Source of the DNA: Bacillus sp. ISL-18
GTDB taxonomy: Bacteria; Bacillota; Bacilli; Bacillales; Cytobacillaceae
DNA: 64,000 nt
NCBI RefSeq assembly: GCF_018613415.1
Contig: NZ_JAGGQG010000002.1
Location: 310,001-374,000, forward strand
Reading direction: 5' to 3'
In this document: piece by piece, positions 45,168 through 52,994 of the stretch
How positions within the stretch are numbered: position 1 is the stretch's first letter
How the letters are laid out: every line of letters starts with the position of its first letter
The notes under the pieces: generated by a model
Seen by the model: the letters and a program-made list of their open reading frames with translations, nothing else
Told to the model about the DNA's origin: nothing
Databases searched by the model: none
Program-made: the position numbers and the translations under genes

Positions 45168-45590
45168 ATGACATGGACAATAATTTCAATCATTCTTATA
45201 AGTCTTCTTAAAATATTAGTAACTTGTCTTCCAACCGGTACAGTCGAATGGTTAATGAAGAAATTTGAGACTCATTCAAAACTTAATGTCGAAAATATCA
45301 CTTTAACCATTGACGGAAAACAACTTGAAGTTGAAGATAAAATCAAAGTGATTAATGATTTTAATGAGGCAATTTTTACAAAGAAACACTATATATTCCC
45401 GGGAACAGAAGATGCTTTTTTAAGTCTGGAGGATAGTGAAACACCCATAGTTATTGATACTAAAATAGGAAAAAAAGATGTTAGGTTATTATTGTATAGA
45501 TACAATGACCGCGTCGATGTTGTTAAACAGTATAAAAAGAAATTGGTGGCATATAGTTTGCTTTCCGAAAACCTTCAAAAACTGTCGTAG
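45168..45590 (+). CDS. yfmQ: YfmQ-like protein
   Basis: A 140-residue protein of the Bacillus YfmQ family: one N-terminal membrane helix with CLPTGTVEWLMKKFE, then a soluble domain with DFNEAIFTKKHYIFPG, PIVIDTKIGKKDVRLLLYRY and the end VVKQYKKKLVAYSLLSE. The function is unknown. Three in-frame ATGs exist (45159, 45162, 45168); AGGAG at 45154-45158 is correctly spaced only for the last. It faces the second LysR gene, with a terminator between. Confidence 0.88.
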   Translation: MTWTIISIILISLLKILVTCLPTGTVEWLMKKFETHSKLNVENITLTIDGKQLEVEDKIKVINDFNEAIFTKKHYIFPGTEDAFLSLEDSETPIVIDTKIGKKDVRLLLYRYNDRVDVVKQYKKKLVAYSLLSENLQKLS

Positions 45591-45615
45591 CCACTGACAT
45601 TACACAGGGGATGAA

Positions 45616-45648
45616 GAAAATCCACGCTTTTTAGGGTGTGGATTTTTT
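45616..45648 (+). terminator. Terminator between yfmQ and the LysR gene
   Basis: AAAATCCAC pairs with GTGGATTTT and is followed by TTTT; the reverse strand also has T-rich flanks, so it may serve both convergent genes. It overlaps the end of the LysR gene. Confidence 0.75.
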
Positions 45649-46557
45649 AGTTTTAAAAATGAGTCCATCTTCGTGTCTATTTATAAAGTACTCAAATTCC
45701 TTAGTAAATAAAGAGATTAAAGGATTAAGATTATTTTTATTCCAGGCAATAATGAAATCAATTTCCTCTATTTTTTCTTCTAGTTCAATAAAACGAAGTG
45801 TTGGAGGGGGATTGACCATTGCAACGGGAAGAATGGAAATACCAATACCGGCTTCAACCATGAGTAACACGGTTTCAAAGTGAGAACATTCCTGTATGAT
45901 GTTTGGAGAGATACCATACTTAATAAAGAGTTCCGAAATATGTTTGAATCCATCTGGGGACACTTCTGGATTAATAACGATGATCGGCTCAGAGGCAATC
46001 GAAGTTATACTAATTTTTCTATGATTCGCAAGAGGATGTTCACTATTCATAACAACTTTAATGGGGATTTTGGATATTTTCCTAGAGATAATTTCGGGGA
46101 ATTTTTCAATTGTTAACGATAGAGTAAAACCAATATCAATTTCTCCTAGTTTTAAGGAGGCATTAAGTGTATCCCGCGTGTATTGAATTAACTCAATGTT
46201 AGTATCCGGATATTTCTTGGTAAATTGATGAATTAATCTTGGTAAAAAGAGTTTCTCAAGTCCCAAATACCCAATTTTTATTCTTCCCGACAATCCGCTT
46301 CCTCTAAGTCTGGCATTACTGATCGCTTCTTCATAATGGGCTATAACGTTTTTGGCATCTTTTAATAATTGGGATCCAGCCTTCGTTAATTGGACAGTTC
46401 TTCTATTTCTTATAAATAATTGAACTCCAATAAGTTCTTCAAGATTAGCGATTTGTTTACTAATAGCTGATTGAACAACAAAATGTTCCGCTGCTGCCTC
46501 GGTAAAATTCAACCGTTCCGCGACGGAGACAAAGTATCGTAATTGTTTAAGATCCAT
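45631..46557 (-). CDS. LysR-family regulator of the second quercetinase cassette
   Basis: A 308-residue LysR-type regulator with the helix-turn-helix MDLKQLRYFVSVAERLNFTEAA and a ligand domain beginning GRIKIGYLG. It is divergent from the bicupin at 46759 and is a paralogue of the LysR at 12014 in sequence and position. A perfect palindrome with AT arms (46712-46734) in the intergenic region is a good candidate for its binding site. An AAAGGAG site lies rather far (13 bases) from the ATG. Confidence 0.88.
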   Translation of the reverse strand: MDLKQLRYFVSVAERLNFTEAAAEHFVVQSAISKQIANLEELIGVQLFIRNRRTVQLTKAGSQLLKDAKNVIAHYEEAISNARLRGSGLSGRIKIGYLGLEKLFLPRLIHQFTKKYPDTNIELIQYTRDTLNASLKLGEIDIGFTLSLTIEKFPEIISRKISKIPIKVVMNSEHPLANHRKISITSIASEPIIVINPEVSPDGFKHISELFIKYGISPNIIQECSHFETVLLMVEAGIGISILPVAMVNPPPTLRFIELEEKIEEIDFIIAWNKNNLNPLISLFTKEFEYFINRHEDGLIFKTKKSTP

Positions 46558-46711
46558 AAGCTAGGCAAAAGCTCCTTTCTTGATGATTATGTACTGTAGA
46601 CTAATTACCTATATGAAAAAAAGGGATAACTGTGAACGATTAGTTATATTTCTCTCTCGTGTCATTCTAACATATACTATGTTTTGAAGTTAGCGATATG
46701 GAAAAGGTAAC

Positions 46712-46734
46712 TTAATAATTAACTAGATTATTAA
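46712..46734. promoter_or_regulatory. Palindrome TTAATAAT-N7-ATTATTAA, LysR site candidate
   Basis: Two perfect 8-base arms separated by seven bases, 24 bases before the bicupin ATG and on the side of the divergent LysR gene. LysR regulators bind T-N11-A palindromes of this size. No obvious copy was seen before the first cassette. Confidence 0.55.
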
Positions 46735-46758
46735 AGTTAAAAATAAAGGAGGATCACA

Positions 46759-47787
46759 ATGAGTAATTTGTTTACCAATAACCTGCCAAATCATAAGATT
46801 CCTTATTTGTTAAGAAATGGAGAAGGAGATCGTTATCTATTTGGCAGACAATTGGCTACTATTATTGCGAGTGGAAAGAGTACGGAAAACTTAGTTGAAA
46901 TGGTCATTCTTTCAGGAGGAAAGGGAGACTCATTCCCATCGCATAAACATTTACATAGTCATGAAGGAATTTACATCCTTCATGGGCGGCTTGAGCTTGC
47001 GATTGCTAATAAAAAATATTTACTGACAGAAGGAAACTATGCTTATATTCCTGCTGGTACGGAACACAGCTATAAAATGCTCAGCCATCGAACTCAGGTT
47101 TTATCTTTTACTTCAAAAGGAGCGGTGTCACAACTTTATTCCATTATTGGTGAGCCTTACGACAAGTTTGTTCACCCTCCAAAAGCCGTGAATGAACCAT
47201 CCTTTGAGAAATTTAAGGCAGCCTCACTTTCAGCAGATGTAGAGTTTTTCTTTGAACATCAAGATCTTGGTCCATCACAACTTGTAGAAAATGGGGAAGT
47301 ATCTGAGGAAGCTGCGCCATATGTCCTTGAAACAGGAGAGGGGATTCGCTTAGTTACAGGGGATCAACTTCATACCTTGATGACCACTCAAGCCAATTCT
47401 AATGGTGAATTTATTTTTGTTGTTTCAGAAGGTCCGAAAGGTGAAGCGATTCCTGAACATTATCATGAAGAGCATACGGAAATTTTCTTCTGTATTGAAG
47501 GCCAAGTTACATTGTGGGCAATCGGAGAAGAAGTGGTTCTACACCCTGGTGATATTCTTCACGTGCCTGCTAACACCGTTCATTCTTATCGAATGGATTC
47601 TCATTACACAAAAATGATTGGTATCCTCGCCACTGGTCTATTCGAGCCATTTTTCCGTACTCTTGGAGATGTTTATGATGAATATATATTCCCGAGCGAG
47701 CCGGCTTCACTCCGTTTTGATCGAGTACTGCAAAATTTAGATATTCTTGACCTCAAAGTACTTGGCGGTCGTCCAGAAAAAGATTAA
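46759..47787 (+). CDS. qdoI: Quercetin 2,3-dioxygenase (QdoI-like bicupin, cassette 2)
   Basis: A 342-residue bicupin closely similar to B. subtilis QdoI (337 residues). The metal ligands are His62, His64, Glu69 and His103 (SHKHLHSHEG, GTEHSYKM) and His234, His236, Glu241 and His275 (EHYHEEHTE, NTVHSYRMDSHYTKM), the same numbers as in the known structure. It would convert quercetin and O2 to a depside and CO. It is followed 38 bases later by an alpha/beta hydrolase, as in the first cassette. Regulation is probably by the divergent LysR, not by a TetR-type QdoR as in B. subtilis. The ATG follows AAAGGAGG. Confidence 0.92.
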   Translation: MSNLFTNNLPNHKIPYLLRNGEGDRYLFGRQLATIIASGKSTENLVEMVILSGGKGDSFPSHKHLHSHEGIYILHGRLELAIANKKYLLTEGNYAYIPAGTEHSYKMLSHRTQVLSFTSKGAVSQLYSIIGEPYDKFVHPPKAVNEPSFEKFKAASLSADVEFFFEHQDLGPSQLVENGEVSEEAAPYVLETGEGIRLVTGDQLHTLMTTQANSNGEFIFVVSEGPKGEAIPEHYHEEHTEIFFCIEGQVTLWAIGEEVVLHPGDILHVPANTVHSYRMDSHYTKMIGILATGLFEPFFRTLGDVYDEYIFPSEPASLRFDRVLQNLDILDLKVLGGRPEKD

Positions 47788-47825
47788 AGTGACAAGAACA
47801 TTATTTTCGGTTTGGAGGAATCTCA

Positions 47826-48779
47826 TTGGAAAAGTTAGTCGTTCATTCTGTTGAAATCATAACAGATCTCGTTTATGCGGAGATAAATGGAAGACAGTTA
47901 TTCGCTGATTTATATTTACCCAAGGGGAAAAATGAACCTCTGCCTGTGATTATTTGGCTCCATGGCGGGGGATGGCGCTTTGGGGATCGAAAATTGGGTC
48001 CTGATTTTACCCGTTTTTTTACCAGTAAGGGCTATGCGATGGTAAGTATTGATTACCGATTAAGTGATGAAGTAATTTTTCCAGCACAAATTCAGGATGT
48101 AAAAACAGCCGTTAGATGGGTTAAAACCATCGCAGGGGAGTATAGTTTAGACCGTAATAAACTAGGACTCTGGGGTTCATCGGCAGGAGGGCATCTTGCT
48201 GCGCTTGCCGCAGCAACTGAACCTAACGAATTTATCGGAGAAAATCCTCTCTATCCTGAGAAGAAAAGTGACGTTCAAGCTGTGGTAATCGGTTATGGTC
48301 CAGTTGATTTTCTCAAAATCGATGAACAACGGGAATTAGATGGGATTATTGAAGAAGACCCTGAATCAGTCCAAATTCCGAAAGATAAAAAAACCTCCGA
48401 TCCTGATTCGTTTGAATCGTTGTTTTTAGGAGCACCAATATTAACATGTCCGGAAAGTGTAAAGGAAGCCAATCCGTTGACGTATGTAAAAGCAGGGCTG
48501 CCGCCATTTCTAATTATGCATGGTTTAAGTGATGTAGCTGTACCTGCACATCAAAGTAGGTTATTATATCAGGAATTAGCAGATAAAGAGAATGATGTAT
48601 CTCTTTATCTAATAAAAGGGCTCGGCCATGGATTTCTGAATCGTACAAATTTAGATGAAAGTGGTCCAAGGGCAGCGGGCTATCATGCTTCATTGAATGG
48701 GGAAGAGGAGACTTCTGAAGAAATGACTCTTTTCATTTTTGATAAAATCGAGGAGTTTTTCCGAACACATCTTTCATAA
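47826..48779 (+). CDS. Alpha/beta hydrolase, probable depside esterase (cassette 2)
   Basis: A 317-residue cytoplasmic esterase, paralogue of the 14224 gene. It shows HGGGWRFGDRKLGPDF, the elbow GSSAGG, the late Asp in MHGLSDVAVP and the His in GHGFLN. It starts with TTG after TTTGGAGGAA, spaced normally; no ATG is nearby. Cleavage of the ester made by the preceding quercetinase is inferred. It has an acidic insert (about residues 170-190, EEDPESVQIPKDKKTSD) near the place where cassette 1 has SDDPESNRLNSVQRHTD. Confidence 0.85.
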   Translation: MEKLVVHSVEIITDLVYAEINGRQLFADLYLPKGKNEPLPVIIWLHGGGWRFGDRKLGPDFTRFFTSKGYAMVSIDYRLSDEVIFPAQIQDVKTAVRWVKTIAGEYSLDRNKLGLWGSSAGGHLAALAAATEPNEFIGENPLYPEKKSDVQAVVIGYGPVDFLKIDEQRELDGIIEEDPESVQIPKDKKTSDPDSFESLFLGAPILTCPESVKEANPLTYVKAGLPPFLIMHGLSDVAVPAHQSRLLYQELADKENDVSLYLIKGLGHGFLNRTNLDESGPRAAGYHASLNGEEETSEEMTLFIFDKIEEFFRTHLS

Positions 48780-48811
48780 TAAAATATGTTTAAAATTTCT
48801 ATAATTAAACG

Positions 48812-48837
48812 AAGGGCCATCGGTGGCTCTTTTTTCT
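48812..48837 (+). terminator. Terminator of the second cassette
   Basis: GGGCCA-TCGG-TGGCTC hairpin followed by six T. Confidence 0.8.
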
Positions 48838-48907
48838 TGTTTGAAATGGATAGTTTTTTGTCAGATATCGCTATGGTGATCAGGAAGAGACTCATATAAA
48901 CTAAAAG

Positions 48908-48921
48908 TACAAGCGTTTTCA
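48908..48921 (+). promoter_or_regulatory. cre-like site before the glycosidase remnant
   Basis: TACAAGCGTTTTCA matches the CcpA consensus TGNAANCGNWNNCA with one mismatch. It lies 60 bases before the broken GH43-like gene, as expected of a sugar gene promoter. Confidence 0.55.
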
Positions 48922-48981
48922 TTTGACCGTCAGATACGCATTTTTATTTTTCTATATGAATTTTTTGGAGAGTGAAATTTT

Positions 48982-49242
48982 ATGAAAGAATATAAAGATT
49001 GCCACAATCCAGTTTTACCATCAGACTTACAATTCCTGACCCAGAAGCACATGTAATAGAAGCTAGCGGTAGTGGTGAAATTTATATTTATCTAGATTAT
49101 GAGAAGCAGGCAGCCGGAAGTATCACCTTAGAAGAGGGGGAATGCTGCTTCTTCCTTCCAAGGCCCTTCTGGGAAGCATGAAATTAAATTGCAATTTCAA
49201 AGCGTAAAAGAATTAGAGATTTATTCATTGTACTTTAGATAA
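48982..49242 (+). pseudogene. Both ends of a GH43-like glycosidase, core deleted
   Basis: After a GGAGAGTG site and ATG the sequence reads KEYKDCHNPVLPSD and, after a frameshift, IPDPEAHV, the N-terminus of many GH43 enzymes. It passes to a beta-rich stretch (GEIYIYLDYEKQAAGSITLEE) and after another shift to FQGPSGKHEIKLQFQSVKEL and a stop, which looks like the last strand of a CBM6-type domain. The catalytic core of about 300 residues or more is missing. The identification rests on short motifs and is tentative, but the frameshifts are clear. Confidence 0.55.
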
Positions 49243-49272
49243 ACTCTTTTTAATCCATATCAAATGTTTGGC

Positions 49273-49304
49273 TAAATCCACACAGATAATTGTGTGGAAT
49301 TTTC
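49273..49304 (+). terminator. Terminator after the GH43-like remnant
   Basis: AAATCCACACA pairs with TGTGTGGAATTT (one mismatch) around a short loop and is followed by T-rich DNA. Confidence 0.75.
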
Positions 49305-49361
49305 ATAAAAAAGATGATTTCATCATATTTATCATTAATAAGAGGTTAAAGGGGTGAAATT

Positions 49362-49550
49362 ATGTTACACAATGTTGGCAGAAGATTCATCTGGTTTCTG
49401 ATCGGAAGTACAATCTTTGCTACCTTTATTGGATATGCCCTGATGAAGGCTGGTCTCATATCATTTCCTGATACTCCTAAATCCCAAAGAACACTAAATA
49501 ATAAAGATTTTAATCTGAATAGAAGAGTGGGTAAAATTCGAGTAACTTAG
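49362..49550 (+). CDS. Small membrane protein, 62 residues
   Basis: A short gene with a strong AAGGGGTGAAATT site. The product has one membrane helix (FIWFLIGSTIFATFIGYALMKAGL) and a charged tail (NNKDFNLNRRVGKIRVT). I do not recognise it. The good ribosome site and its isolated place between two terminators suggest a real gene. Confidence 0.6.
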   Translation: MLHNVGRRFIWFLIGSTIFATFIGYALMKAGLISFPDTPKSQRTLNNKDFNLNRRVGKIRVT

Positions 49551-49639
49551 AGATTCTAGATCAACACTGTGTAATTTAGTTGCTCAAATAGAATTATCCT
49601 ATAGTTATCACTAAATCCTGTTCAACTATCAAAGAATTC

Positions 49640-49680
49640 GACAAAGGCAACCTAATCGACACATTTGGTTGCCTTTTGTC
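49640..49680 (+). terminator. Terminator after the 62-residue gene
   Basis: GACAAAGGCAACC pairs with GGTTGCCTTTTGTC (one bulge) around a loop of about 13 bases. Confidence 0.65.
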
Positions 49681-49769
49681 TATTATTTGAAGTTTTTTTA
49701 CGAATCTAAGTGGTATGTTATTCGGCCTTATTGTTTAATTTTAACTAAAGAATTTATTTGATTATGTTT

Positions 49770-50324
49770 TTAAATTTCTAGTAATTGTTCCGCCATATAA
49801 CTTGAACTATATTTAAATCCACCTGTGACCCATTCTATGATTAGCCCTAATATAGCATATGCTTGATAACTGGCATACAATTCTGGGTTAATAGACCTAT
49901 TAGGGGAACAATCAATTAAGTCATTCAAGGCAAGATCCTTTAATACAGCACAGAGCTTACGTTCAAATCCATTTAATGTATCGGATTGAAAAATAAGTGA
50001 ATAGAAATTGGCATATTTACTAACATGATCAAAAATCTTAATCGCCGAAGTTGTCAGGTTATTCACCTCAAACATATCAATGTTTTTATATGGTTCACGG
50101 TAGGATTCGATTAAATTAGTAATTACTTCATCAATTATTTCATTCAATATGTCCTCTTTATACTGATAATGCTTATAAAAGGTCCCTCGGTTCAAATCAG
50201 CTGATACCACAATATCCGATATGGTTATATCCTTGAAATCTTTCTCTTGCATTAATGATACCAAGGCGTCCTTCATAGCCTTCTTTGATTTAATAATTCT
50301 TCTGTCAAAATAATTAATAGACAT
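49770..50324 (-). CDS. TetR-family transcriptional regulator
   Basis: A 184-residue repressor of the TetR family, with the N-terminal helix-turn-helix (KKAMKDALVSLMQEKDFKDITISDIVVSADLNRGTFYKHY region). The rest is the ligand domain, with a C-terminal Trp-rich helix (IIEWVTGGFKYS). The ATG at 50324 follows GGAGGAG; an upstream in-frame methionine would add 12 residues without a good site. It is divergent from the dehydrogenase at 50508 and faces an operator-like palindrome. In B. subtilis quercetinase is controlled by a TetR (QdoR), but this protein is not next to qdoI here. Confidence 0.85.
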   Translation of the reverse strand: MSINYFDRRIIKSKKAMKDALVSLMQEKDFKDITISDIVVSADLNRGTFYKHYQYKEDILNEIIDEVITNLIESYREPYKNIDMFEVNNLTTSAIKIFDHVSKYANFYSLIFQSDTLNGFERKLCAVLKDLALNDLIDCSPNRSINPELYASYQAYAILGLIIEWVTGGFKYSSSYMAEQLLEI

Positions 50325-50378
50325 ATAACTCCTCCAATGTTCATTAATAATTTTTAACACTCATATGAACCTATTTAT

Positions 50379-50394
50379 GTTGATTAATAAACAT
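50379..50394. promoter_or_regulatory. TetR operator candidate TGTTGATTAATAAACA
   Basis: A 16-base palindrome, perfect except for one base pair, in the divergent TetR-SDR intergenic region. A shortened relative TGTTAATAAACA lies at 50451-50462, nearer the dehydrogenase. Both resemble sites for TetR dimers. Confidence 0.55.
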
Positions 50395-50507
50395 TTACAA
50401 GCTTATTTGCTGATTGAACCGATTAATTAACAACTATTATACTATACATATGTTAATAAACAAATGTTGAATAAAACTGAATATTATAAGTGAGTGGAGG
50501 GATTTAT

Positions 50508-51266
50508 ATGAGACTTCAAAATAAGGTAGCGGTGGTAACTGGAGCAGGTTCAGGAATGGGAAAAGCAATTGCGAATTCTTTTACAAAAGAAGGGGCAAAA
50601 GTAGTAGTTTCTGATATTAACATAGAAGCAGCAAATTCGACAGTGGAAGACATAAATTCTAATGGTGGACAGGCAATCGCGGTTTTGGCCAATGTTGCGA
50701 AAGAAGATGATATTCAAAACCTTATTAATACTGCAGTTGATACCTTTGGAACATTAGACATCCTAGTCAACAATGCAGGAATCATGGATAACTTTGAACC
50801 TGCGGGTGATATTGAAGATGATAAGTGGGAGAGAGTTTTTGCTATAAATACGACGAGTGTCATGCGAACAACACGTAAAGCTTTACCAATCTTTTTAGAA
50901 AAACAATCTGGTGTTATTATTAATGTGGCGTCAGCTGGCGGACTTCAAGGTGCTAGAGCAGGTGCTGCTTATACAGCTTCAAAGCACGCCGTTGTTGGTT
51001 TTACAAAAAATACTGGATTTATGTACGCAACAAAAGGTATTCGTTGCAATGCCATTGCCCCAGGTGGAGTTGAAACAAACATTGGTTCATCGATGACGGG
51101 TATTAACGAATTTGGTATAGGACGCATTCAAGCAGGATTAGCGATCAATCCACGTGTAGGTAAACCAGAAGACATTGCAAATATAGCACTTTTTCTTGCC
51201 TCTGATGAATCAAGCTTTGTGAATGGAACCGTAATTAGGGGGGATGCAGGTTGGACAGCTTATTAA
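50508..51266 (+). CDS. Short-chain dehydrogenase/reductase (SDR)
   Basis: A 252-residue classical SDR. It has the NAD(P) loop TGAGSGMGKAIA, the Asp at the end of beta 2 (VVSDIN, favouring NAD), NNAG, the catalytic Ser (NVASAGG), and YTASK with Tyr and Lys. The substrate is unknown. It is divergent from a TetR gene that probably represses it. An in-frame GTG at 50490 overlaps the ribosome site GTGGAGGG; the ATG at 50508 is the start. A terminator follows. Confidence 0.9.
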   Translation: MRLQNKVAVVTGAGSGMGKAIANSFTKEGAKVVVSDINIEAANSTVEDINSNGGQAIAVLANVAKEDDIQNLINTAVDTFGTLDILVNNAGIMDNFEPAGDIEDDKWERVFAINTTSVMRTTRKALPIFLEKQSGVIINVASAGGLQGARAGAAYTASKHAVVGFTKNTGFMYATKGIRCNAIAPGGVETNIGSSMTGINEFGIGRIQAGLAINPRVGKPEDIANIALFLASDESSFVNGTVIRGDAGWTAY

Positions 51267-51318
51267 TTTATGCATTGTTAAAGTGATAATACCATCGGAA
51301 TTTATTTGAAAGTTATGC

Positions 51319-51348
51319 AAACCACGCTTTTACCTGCGTGGTTTTTTT
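51319..51348 (+). terminator. Terminator after the SDR
   Basis: AACCACGC pairs with GCGTGGTT around an 8-base loop, followed by T7. Confidence 0.88.
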
Positions 51349-51509
51349 ATATATTATTCCAAATCGGAACTATTCCCATGGGACAATCATTAAGCAGGTA
51401 ACTATTAAAAGCGAAATTCAGACTTTTTTAACAACTTATGTTTGAAATGGATAGGAAATATGTCGCATATGGCTATAGTTAACTAATAACAACTCCCTTA
51501 AACTAGGGA

Positions 51510-51525
51510 TAGAAGCGCTTTCAAA
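51510..51525 (+). promoter_or_regulatory. cre site before the rhamnosidase operon
   Basis: TAGAAGCGCTTTCAAA fits the CcpA consensus with one mismatch in the core and lies 25 bases before the MFS start codon. Catabolite repression of the MFS-peptide-GH78 operon is expected. Confidence 0.7.
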
Positions 51526-51550
51526 TAATAAAAGGAAAGAAGGTTGAACA

Positions 51551-52822
51551 ATGAATTCGAATGCAATCAAAACACCTTTTCCTCGTTTAATCACTGGTAT
51601 TTCGATTGGTAGCTTTGGTTATAATCTTGCTCTTATTACACCAATAGCCTTCCTGCTCACTGTAAAGCTGGCCATGCTCGATCCAGCAAACGTTACCAAG
51701 AACTTCAGTATAATTGGTTTAACAACCGGTATTATTGGTATTTTTAGTCAATATTTGGCTGGCGTGATTAGCGATAGAACTACATGGAAATTAGGACGCA
51801 GACGTCCTTGGATTTTAATTGGCTCAATAGGTGGAGCGGCTGCACTTTATGGAGTTGGATCTGCTAAATCTTTTACCGTGGTCTTATTGTTTTGGGCTTT
51901 AGCTAAACTCTTGTTAAGTTTTATGAGTACGGCTCTAACCGCATTGATTCCTGACCAAGTTCCGGAAAATAAGCGTGGTACTGCTTCAGGAATATATGGT
52001 CTTGTCAGTCCACTTGCCATTATGTTTGGAATTAACTTAATGTTTATTTTAAATAGCTTGGCGATCGAAAAGAAATTTTTATTACTTGGAATGATTTGTG
52101 TTGTTTTTGCCATTATTACTAGTTTATTGATAAAGGAAGATAAGGTAGAGTATCAAAAAGAACGTGGAAACAACAATGCATTATCATTCGGAGAAAAAAT
52201 GTCTCGGATTTATCCAAGTCCTAGAAAATATCCAAATTTCACCTTTGGAATGTTAACAAGATTTTTCATGGGGATTGCCTATACAGCTTCTTCTTTTACT
52301 AGTGTTTATTACCTAGAGCATTTTCATGTATCGCAGCAAGATCTAGCCGGAATTGTTTCGACTAGCATGAATATAACGATTCCAATCTTAGCAATCGCCA
52401 GTATCATCGGTGGTAGTCTTTCTGATAAATTTGGCCGTCAAAAACCATTTGTCTTTCTTGCCGCAGTGGTAACGGCAGTTGGGATTTTAGGCTATGGCTT
52501 TGCTCCAAGTATCGGCATTTCCTATGTTTGTGGTTCAATCATTTCCCTTGGCTTTGGAATGTTCCTAGCAGTAGATATTGCCCTTATGTCAAGAGTCCTG
52601 CCACATCCTGAAGATGCAGCAAAAGATATGGGAATCGTTAACATTGCCAATGATATTGGCGGATCGCTTGCTAACTCAGCAGCAAGCCCAATTGTTGCGG
52701 CAGGAGGTTATCCACTGTTCTTTGGAGTTCTGGCCGTCTTTGGAATTCTAGCTGGAGTCATGGTTAAACCAATCCCTGAATTGGAAAGAAAAGATCCAGC
52801 TAATATTGAATTGGCTCAATAA
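51551..52822 (+). CDS. MFS sugar/glycoside transporter of the rhamnosidase operon
   Basis: A 423-residue, 12-helix MFS protein. The N-terminal motif SDRTTWKLGRRRPWILIG and the second-half motif SDKFGRQKPFVF are typical of proton- or cation-coupled sugar carriers. The gene is followed by a 36-residue peptide and an intracellular alpha-L-rhamnosidase, so uptake of rhamnosides is the natural inference. A cre box precedes it. The ATG follows AAAGGAAAGAAGG. A hairpin without T run (52824-52864) follows and may adjust the levels of downstream genes. Confidence 0.85.
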   Translation: MNSNAIKTPFPRLITGISIGSFGYNLALITPIAFLLTVKLAMLDPANVTKNFSIIGLTTGIIGIFSQYLAGVISDRTTWKLGRRRPWILIGSIGGAAALYGVGSAKSFTVVLLFWALAKLLLSFMSTALTALIPDQVPENKRGTASGIYGLVSPLAIMFGINLMFILNSLAIEKKFLLLGMICVVFAIITSLLIKEDKVEYQKERGNNNALSFGEKMSRIYPSPRKYPNFTFGMLTRFFMGIAYTASSFTSVYYLEHFHVSQQDLAGIVSTSMNITIPILAIASIIGGSLSDKFGRQKPFVFLAAVVTAVGILGYGFAPSIGISYVCGSIISLGFGMFLAVDIALMSRVLPHPEDAAKDMGIVNIANDIGGSLANSAASPIVAAGGYPLFFGVLAVFGILAGVMVKPIPELERKDPANIELAQ

Positions 52823-52882
52823 GATGGATAAATCCTCGCTGTGACTAGCGTGGATTTTATCCATATTTGTGGGAGGTTTCAG

Positions 52883-52993
52883 ATGAGTATTACCTTAATG
52901 ATCATCGCAGCGGCAACGATTCTTTTTGAATTATTCTTAACGCCTCTAATTGTTAACAACATGAGAAGTCGACGGAATTTAAGGAGGAAATAA
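52883..52993 (+). CDS. 36-residue membrane peptide
   Basis: A very short gene with an excellent GTGGGAGG site. The product has one hydrophobic helix (SITLMIIAAATILFELFLTP) and a strongly basic end (MRSRRNLRRK). The last codons contain the AAGGAGG that serves the rhamnosidase start two bases after the stop codon, so translation of the two is coupled. It may be a small partner of the MFS protein or serve only for coupling. I do not recognise a family. Confidence 0.7.
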   Translation: MSITLMIIAAATILFELFLTPLIVNNMRSRRNLRRK

Positions 52994-52994
52994 C

